A stretch of DNA of 64,000 nucleotides from Branchiostoma floridae (taxonomy: Eukaryota; Chordata; Leptocardii; Amphioxiformes; Branchiostomatidae). The position numbers and the translations under genes are program-made. Numbering within the stretch: the first letter of the stretch is position 1; every line of letters starts with the position of its first letter. The DNA is taken from assembly GCF_000003815.2 (NCBI RefSeq), contig NC_049992.1:11031294-11095293 (forward strand), written 5' to 3'. Shown in pieces: positions 59,401 through 64,000 of the stretch. The notes under the pieces are model-generated. The model searched no databases. It was not told the DNA's origin and saw nothing but the letters and a program-made list of their open reading frames with translations.

Positions 59401-60085
59401 AGAGCCTGGGGATGAAGTGTGTGCAGTTTGTTCCTCAGATCATGCCAACATATCTCAATGTGATCAAGACATGTGATGCCAATGTCAGAGAGGTGGGTAT
59501 GTGGTGGGAGTAGTACAATGCATGTTTAAAAATTCCTTGATTTTAAAGGCTATTAGGTTTGAATTGTTGAGTTGGGAAGGGCTTTTTATCTTGTATAGTA
59601 CAGCATATGATACATACTGATAAGTATATTAAAATTTTTAATTTTTGCCTAAAAAGAAAAATTTCAGAAAGCTAGAACAAAATTGCCAAATTGCCCAAAA
59701 ATGTGACCATGCTAAGATTCCTCAGCTGGTGTTGATCTATAATGACTTGAATTCGTAAGAAAGTGAGAGTGTAATCATGCACATGCAAAATCAAGCCCTA
59801 TGTCAAATTTGCTAGCTGACACCTGTTATACATTAGTCAATCAGTGAATCTGCATTGAGAAAGAAGTGTCTGCAGTGCCACAGACTTCTGATAGGTGTCT
59901 CTCCTGTGCAGTTCCTATTCCAGCAGATGGGGATGCTGATCTCCATCATCAAGCAGCACATCAGGAACTACCTGGACGACATCTTCACCATCATCAAGGA
60001 GTACTGGACCCCCAACAGCCCCATGCAGAACACCATCATCCTGCTGGTGGAGCAGATTGTCGTGGCTCTTGGAGGGGAGTTCAAG
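47471..60085 (+). CDS. MTOR: mTOR serine/threonine kinase, N-terminal HEAT-repeat part (runs off the window)
   Basis: Exons: 47471-47681, 48197-48432, 48805-49005, 49550-49684, 50116-50397, 50826-50938, 51370-51549, 51873-52001, 52497-52660, 52949-53032, 53646-53764, 55291-55387, 55927-56132, 56702-56824, 57274-57450, 57813-57947, 58620-58752, 59245-59492, 59912-60085. Phases agree at every junction, giving 1049 residues, roughly the first 40% of mTOR. The protein is close to human mTOR from [18 protein letters not shown] through [12 protein letters not shown]. These are the alpha-solenoid HEAT repeats that, in mTORC1, contact Raptor and shape the dimer; FAT, FRB and kinase domains lie beyond the window. 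The start MLSQFVAGL lacks the Ala/Thr-rich leader of human mTOR. Residues in exon 5 after the HDQQ motif are Ser/His-rich and lineage-specific. The last donor (AAG|GTAACT) leads into an intron of at least 3.9 kb. Confidence 0.96.
47790..47900 (-). mobile_element. LINE/SINE 3'-end fragment, MTOR intron 1
   Basis: TTTATTTATTTATTGATCTT then CTAGGG...GACAATCAACATAAAC resembles the tail region at 39.94-40.03 kb. Probably a short 3' end of the same retroelement group, minus orientation. Confidence 0.4.
51064..51290. mobile_element. Foldback MITE, MTOR intron 6
   Basis: Arms of about 60 bases (51064-51125 and 51230-51290) contain ATTTTGGAAACGGTC against GACCATTTCCAAAAT and CAATTACTCAAGCAAC against GTTGCTTCAGTAATT. 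The centre, GTGACACTGTATCGACTATC, is itself followed by a near-complement. No coding. Confidence 0.65.
51812..51896 (+). repeat. Two 47-bp tandem copies spanning the acceptor of MTOR exon 8
   Basis: TTGTTGCAG followed by GAGACACAAGAACTTT (from 51826) is repeated as TTGTTGCAG followed by GAGGCACAAGAACTTT (from 51873). Only the second gives the correct mTOR frame; use of the first would add 47 bases and shift the frame. Confidence 0.85.
52265..52560 (+). repeat. Duplicated 3' intron end plus start of MTOR exon 9
   Basis: CCCTGCGCTGACTGCAGCCC, then TGCATGACCTGGCCC, at 52378 repeats the first ~50 bases of exon 9 (52497), an offset of 119 bases. The preceding intron motif, TAGCTTTACCCTGATAGTTG, also recurs (three diverged copies of the GACAGTTGCATG block). 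The upstream copy ends CCACAG|GTCTCAG, so it no longer continues as exon. Confidence 0.85.
53150..53430. repeat. 31-bp minisatellite, MTOR intron 10
   Basis: About eight units of GGTACCTTTCCTTGGTGCTG then ATTGGCTCTCT, 31 bases each (for example starts at 53298 and 53329). Because 31 is not a multiple of three, its minus strand gives long repetitive open frames that are artefacts. Confidence 0.92.
53801..54006. mobile_element. Foldback MITE with TACTGTAATTC / GAATTACAGTA ends
   Basis: About 206 bases in MTOR intron 11, with terminal TACTGTAATTCCTGATTTC and a mirrored right end. It resembles in design the elements at 55718 and 63232. Confidence 0.65.
54407..54430 (+). CDS. MTOR: Candidate 24-nt microexon of MTOR
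   Basis: Between exons 11 and 12 a pyrimidine-rich acceptor (TTTTCTTTTTAG) is followed by 24 bases reading FDPDFLSI and then GTAAGTCC, a near-perfect donor. It is phase 0 at both ends, exactly as the flanking exons require. Human mTOR has no residues here and the flanking exons alone match its length, so it would be an optional insertion. No transcript support is available. Confidence 0.45.
55718..55908. mobile_element. Foldback MITE with TACTGTAAATGCG end
   Basis: Starts TACTGTAAATGCGGAAAAGT and ends GGACTTTGCAGGG-complement then CTACAGTA. It ends 18 bases before MTOR exon 13, so its right end supplies part of the intron's branch/pyrimidine region. Confidence 0.6.
56165..56373. mobile_element. 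TTCACCTTTATCC foldback MITE (copy 2)
   Basis: Left GGTTCACCTTTATCCGCAGG, right CCTGCGGATAAAGGTGAAC. The interior carries GTTTCAATTTACAATATTCT and its near-complement. It lies in MTOR intron 13. Confidence 0.75.
58064..58210. mobile_element. Hairpin element with GCCTGGGTGCCAGACTGTTTCC ends
   Basis: Left GCCTGGGTGCCAGACTGTTT, right GGAAACAGTCTGGCAACCAG, almost fully self-complementary ends about 145 bases apart. A partial second copy of the right half lies at 58490-58535. Confidence 0.65.
58263..58462. mobile_element. TTCACCTTTATCC foldback MITE (copy 3)
   Basis: Left TTGTTCACCTTTATCCACGG, right CCACGGACAATTGTGAACTA. The middle repeats the TTGACGGACTGTGGTTTC / GAAACCATCGTCCGTGGA pair. MTOR intron 16. 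Confidence 0.7.
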
Positions 60086-60125
60086 GTAACTGATAGTCGT
60101 TAATTTTGCAGAAAGCTTGTTACGT

Positions 60126-60308
60126 TAGTTCACCTTAATACGCGAGGTATCCAATATCAGTTGTTTTTAAAAATACGTATTTAGGGATGTTAAGAGATGT
60201 TTAAAAAAAATTGCACTTTGAAACCACCTTCAGAATTGATAATCCTAAGCACCTTGTTCTCAATACAATGGATATAGGTGACCCCACGGATAAAGGTGAG
60301 CTAGCATT
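60126..60308. mobile_element. TTCACCTTTATCC foldback MITE (copy 4)
   Basis: Left TAGTTCACCTTAATACGCGA, right CCACGGATAAAGGTGAGCTA. The most diverged copy; MTOR intron 19. Confidence 0.65.
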
Positions 60309-60790
60309 AAAAATCTGCCCCAATATGCAGCTATCTACTGTTTAGTTAAAACTTGGTGTGTTACGCCACGAGGCAGTTAATGCAGGTATGCAATACGAAC
60401 AATCAATTTGAAAGTTCTATATCTTGGGCACAGTCCTACTTTTGGAAGAGACTTGAAAGTGAGACTTGAAATGTCATACCATTTGAAAAAGCTTTTTTTT
60501 AACTTGGCGGAATCAAGGACATTATATCCTTGGCTGAATGTTATACCACAACTGTGTTATGAGAGTTTCTTTGAAAAATGGTACACCTAACTTTGCCCCA
60601 CATTTTTAATGATGTTTCAACTCAGAAGATGTTAAAGGAACGTTACATTGTCGCTACTAATTGGTTACATGGAAATGATGTTCGACTGATGAAGAGATTT
60701 ATCATTTAAAGCTATCTTGCCACTTCCTGCCATTTTCCTGAATCATGTTAGGGGGCACTGCTATTTTACCATCAATTGTGATATTGATAA

Positions 60791-62353
60791 GGGACTGTAC
60801 GATATTTATCAGGGGGGGAGGGCTGGTGCATTAGGGGGGGAGGGCCATGTTAATTTTTTTTTAGGTGGGGGGAGGGCCATGTTAATTTTTTTTGCGATAG
60901 GGGGGAGGGCCATGTTAATTTTTTTGAAAGAATTGTTTATACAATTCAAAGTTTGTTTTGATATCTTGACATGGCCCTAAAACTGATAAAATAAGCCTTC
61001 TGAATAGCCTAAAATGCAAGAGCTTCCGGGGGGCTTCGCCCCCCTAGGTCCCCCAAAGTGGCGCTGCCCTGGACCAGCGTTCCCGCCAGGCATACATAAT
61101 TCCGTCTACGGACTTATTTTTTTCTGGAAAGATGCACTCGGCTCGGCTGAGTTTCCCCAAATATTTAAGTTACAAAAGCGGTGCGCGGTAAATATGTGAA
61201 GAATCCAAAACTATACACTTTATTTTTTATTTACAACATTTCTTTTGTTTCAAAAGGACAAAATTTGCGGCAGAAAAGGGGCCGCAATATTGTTGTCAAG
61301 TGTCGATCGACAGAACATGGCGCGGCACGCCCCCCCTCCCCATACGGACTGTCGATCGCACGCACGTTGGGACGTCTTTTCGGGCTACTCCTTCACTGAT
61401 CACTGCCAAAGACGCAGCAGATCACCCTCCTTCGTATAATGTATAACGTTCTTGGTCTACTCTACTCTATGTCAAAAGAAATCCAGCGGTGAGCCAAAGA
61501 TTTCACACCAAAAACGGGGTTACCTGAGGTCGCACGAAACAAACGCACGCTCCTGGAAAATGACGGCGCGGCCGTGTAAAACCCGACCGATTCGATAAAT
61601 GATAAATTTGAGTAAAATCATCGGGCAAAATAGAAAAAAGAAAGTAGAAAAAAACACAAGGTGTGATGGCGCCGTCATTCTATCCTCTGGAAAAACTGAT
61701 TTGATGCGGGAGGGCGCAACATCGATCGCACGAGGTAGACATTTTTTATTCAATGCCGGAAAAAAATTGGCAGGATTTTTCCATGGGCTGACGAGCTCAC
61801 TGGCTAGAGCCCTGTTTGGAAGCATCAAAAACCCAAAATTTTCATATAGACATGACTGGACAAATAATACCCGGGCCAGATCACGGACTGCTGATTCCCC
61901 GAGCTTATTGTAAGTTATAACGTATTTTGGGGGGAGAGGGCAGACGTCGATTACTGAAAAACGGGAGTAAAAATTAGGCAACCGGCATCCAATCTCGAGG
62001 GCATAATTTTCCTCTCAAATTGCAGGAAATTCTGTTTTAGAGGGTTTGAAAATCCAAATTTTCCCGGGGGAGCATGCCCCCGGACCCCTGCCCCGACGCT
62101 GTGAAAAAATCCAGGTGTGGCAAGAACACTGGCGCCCTTGTGCCCTGACGTCGATTAAGATTATTTCATCGGTTGTTTTTCTACCCGTTTGATTTTGCCT
62201 GTCGGGGGGGAGGGCCATGTTGATTTTTTTGAGGTGGAGGGGGAGGGTCACGTTAAATTTTTTTGAGATGGGGGGGAGGGCCATCAAAACATTTTTTGAT
62301 CAGACTTCCAATGCACCAGCCCTCCCCCCCCAATAAATATCGTACGGTCCCTA
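60791..62353. mobile_element. ~1.56-kb PIF/Harbinger-like element with G-rich inverted ends
   Basis: Left end GGGACTGTACGATATTTATC then a GGGGGGGAGGGCTGGTGCAT block; right end is the reverse complement, ending CGTACGGTCCC. A TAA triplet flanks both ends, fitting PIF/Harbinger target duplication. GGGAGGGCCATGTTAATTTT blocks repeat several times just inside both ends. GC-rich GGGGGGCTTCGCCCCCC-type stretches follow. The largest open frame (61981-61520, minus) shows no known family, so the element is judged non-autonomous. Confidence 0.7.
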
Positions 62354-63219
62354 ACAGTGATATTAATGGACCCATGATGCTCAGTATACAGTAACTGTTG
62401 TGTAGTATGTTTTCCAAATTGCTAACCTTAGTAGGAACTACGTTTTCGATTCGGAAACCCAACTACTATAGATAGTTGACTTAAAAATGTACACTTTGAA
62501 AGCAGTCAGATTGATCACAGATGTTGAGTTGATATTTCTGTGCTGCACATGTGTGCTGATAGGCTCTCATCCAGCAGATTATGTACTTGGATCCCACCAG
62601 AGGTCATATGAGGTTATCTGAAAATCAAAACCATCCATGCCACTAGGCCTGGTGGAAAGTGATGTATGTAGATTGTAGACTGAGGACTGGTTGGGGTTGT
62701 TGACTTGAGTCACTGCCCATTTGTTAAGAAAAAGCACTAAACTGTAACGTTAAAATTAAAAAGGCCTTTGTTCACAAATAAGTGAAGATGGCTTATTAAA
62801 GATAGGTCTCAAGGAATGTGGCAGTTGTTTTTGTCATGGAGTTACTCTGGAATTTCAAAGTGTCAGAAAACTAGAGACCCACAACCCCAATATTTCTTTA
62901 AAAAAAATTGTATTCTGTCAGGCATGCCAGGGGCCCCAAATTTATGAAAAACTGTTTTACTGCAGTACCAAAAGAGTTGCCAGGGAGAGCATAATTGAAC
63001 TGGCCCCTTTATTTGCTGTCATCTTTATGTAATACCAAATATTCAAATACCCCCCTAATCAACTCTCTTTCAAGATAATTTTGACATTGGAAGGCTTTGA
63101 TGTGCCCTTGACTTTGCTCATGAAAATCCACCCACAACTTCTAGAGTTTTGTCATCCCACAAATGGAACATAACCTCCTTGAGGTAAAGATCGTTTAAAA
63201 CTTGTTACAGTAACAATTT
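62354..63219. other. MTOR intron 19, plain part
   Basis: No exon or clear element. I searched by eye for the conserved continuation of the MTOR HEAT region after GGEFK and did not find it before 64000. Confidence 0.5.
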
Positions 63220-63771
63220 CAGGGCTCGAAATACTGTAAATGCATTTAAATTCGCGGGGATTTAATTTCGCGGTAGCGGGGAAAATGGACTTTTCGTGGT
63301 GGATTTAATTTCGCGGTAGCACCATGCACTGTAGTCTCTTACTGTTTTGGAAAAATATTCGCGGCGGTTTTAAATTCGCGGTGAAGCGGCCCCCGCGAAA
63401 ACCGCGAACATTAATCCACCGCGAACATTTCTGCATTTAAAGTACTTGTTTCTGCATACAGTGGTAAAGGTAACATTGAAAATTACCTGCTCCAGACAAA
63501 TTTTACCTGCACCACTCTGAACCTAAGAATTATGAATCAAACTAAAATTGTTCAGGAACCATGCATTGCTATTTTTTCTTTCATACTTTATCAATGCAGC
63601 TAATAACAATCAATACACACCTACATCATAGGACATTTATGTATAAAACCCAGTACATGGACCAAGTATTTACAGGTAAGGTGCAGGTAGACACCAGAAA
63701 TACAGCTCCAATTTTACCTGCACTAAATAATAACCATTATTCTGCATATGCAGGTGGCATTTCAAGCCCTG
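63220..63771. mobile_element. hAT-like foldback element (copy 2), with a MITE nested in it
   Basis: Ends CAGGGCTCGAAATA and TTTCAAGCCCTG match the element at 41321-41735, and the interiors align (TTACCTGC, ATTGTTCAGGAACCAT, GTACATGGACCA blocks). A second foldback at 63232-63444 is inserted just inside the left end. Confidence 0.7.
63232..63444. mobile_element. Foldback MITE TACTGTAAATGC / GCATTTAAAGTA
   Basis: Left TACTGTAAATGCATTTAAAT then TCGCGG, right CCGCGAACATTTCTGCATTT then AAAGTA, with inner GCGGTAGC and TTCGCGG repeats. It is absent from the matching hAT-like copy at 41321, which shows it inserted later. Confidence 0.75.
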
Positions 63772-64000
63772 AATTTGTAAACTTCAGGCAAGCTTAAGAT
63801 GTACTAACTACATAGTATGTATAAAAACCCATGCAGGTTTCTATGATGCTAGTTGTGACCTTGGCAGGCTTTGCTGTTGCCCTGACTTTGTCCTTGAAGT
63901 GTGAAGTGGAATAAACACTGGAGGTCTGTGTGTGCATGCATGACTGCTTGTCCTGGCAGTCAAGGGCAACATGTTTTGTCACTGATAGTAGAGGGAAGTT

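Noticed and set aside
61520..61981. 153-residue minus frame inside the G-rich element
   Set aside because: No recognisable domain; lies in a non-autonomous transposon, so a function cannot be supported.

Overview
The window looks like a piece of an invertebrate chordate genome, most likely a lancelet (Branchiostoma). The basis is four intron-rich genes with strongly vertebrate-like proteins, GT-AG introns of a few hundred bases to several kb, and a dense load of small foldback DNA transposons. The species call is an inference from protein similarity, not a database match. I joined exons by hand. Every junction I report has GT-AG ends and a consistent phase, and each joined protein is open from start to end.

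Layout. (1) 322-20446, minus strand: an EMAP-like protein (HELP domain plus WD40 propellers) fused to two N-terminal doublecortin (DCX) domains, about 1349 residues in 22 coding exons. A second possible first exon lies at 11115-11348. (2) About 20.5-32.9 kb: intergenic or far-5' DNA. It holds decayed copies of the first two exons of that gene, a 5'-truncated LINE with a 14-bp target duplication, a 0.9-kb inverted-repeat element, and a nested pair of PIF/Harbinger-like elements carrying a MADF-like fragment. (3) 32925-42659, plus: spermidine synthase (SRM), 8 exons, 306 residues. (4) 44877-45881, minus: UBIAD1, a UbiA-type prenyltransferase, an intronless CDS of 334 residues. (5) 47471 to beyond the window, plus: the N-terminal HEAT-repeat part of MTOR, 19 exons giving 1049 residues, stopping at a splice donor at 60085. 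The last 3.9 kb is intron filled with mobile elements.

SRM, UBIAD1 and MTOR also lie close together on human 1p36.22, and UBIAD1 and MTOR are head-to-head in both genomes. This is ancient microsynteny with a possible shared divergent promoter region.

The most unusual signals are: tandem duplications that copy an intron 3' end plus the start of the following exon (three separate exons, one of them in three 67-bp copies); a cryptic 24-nt in-frame microexon in MTOR; an N-terminal exon built of repeats with four Arg-Arg-X-Ser sites; and decayed upstream copies of the DCX-EMAP first exons. No CRISPR, operon or prokaryotic feature is present, and I saw no new enzymatic system.
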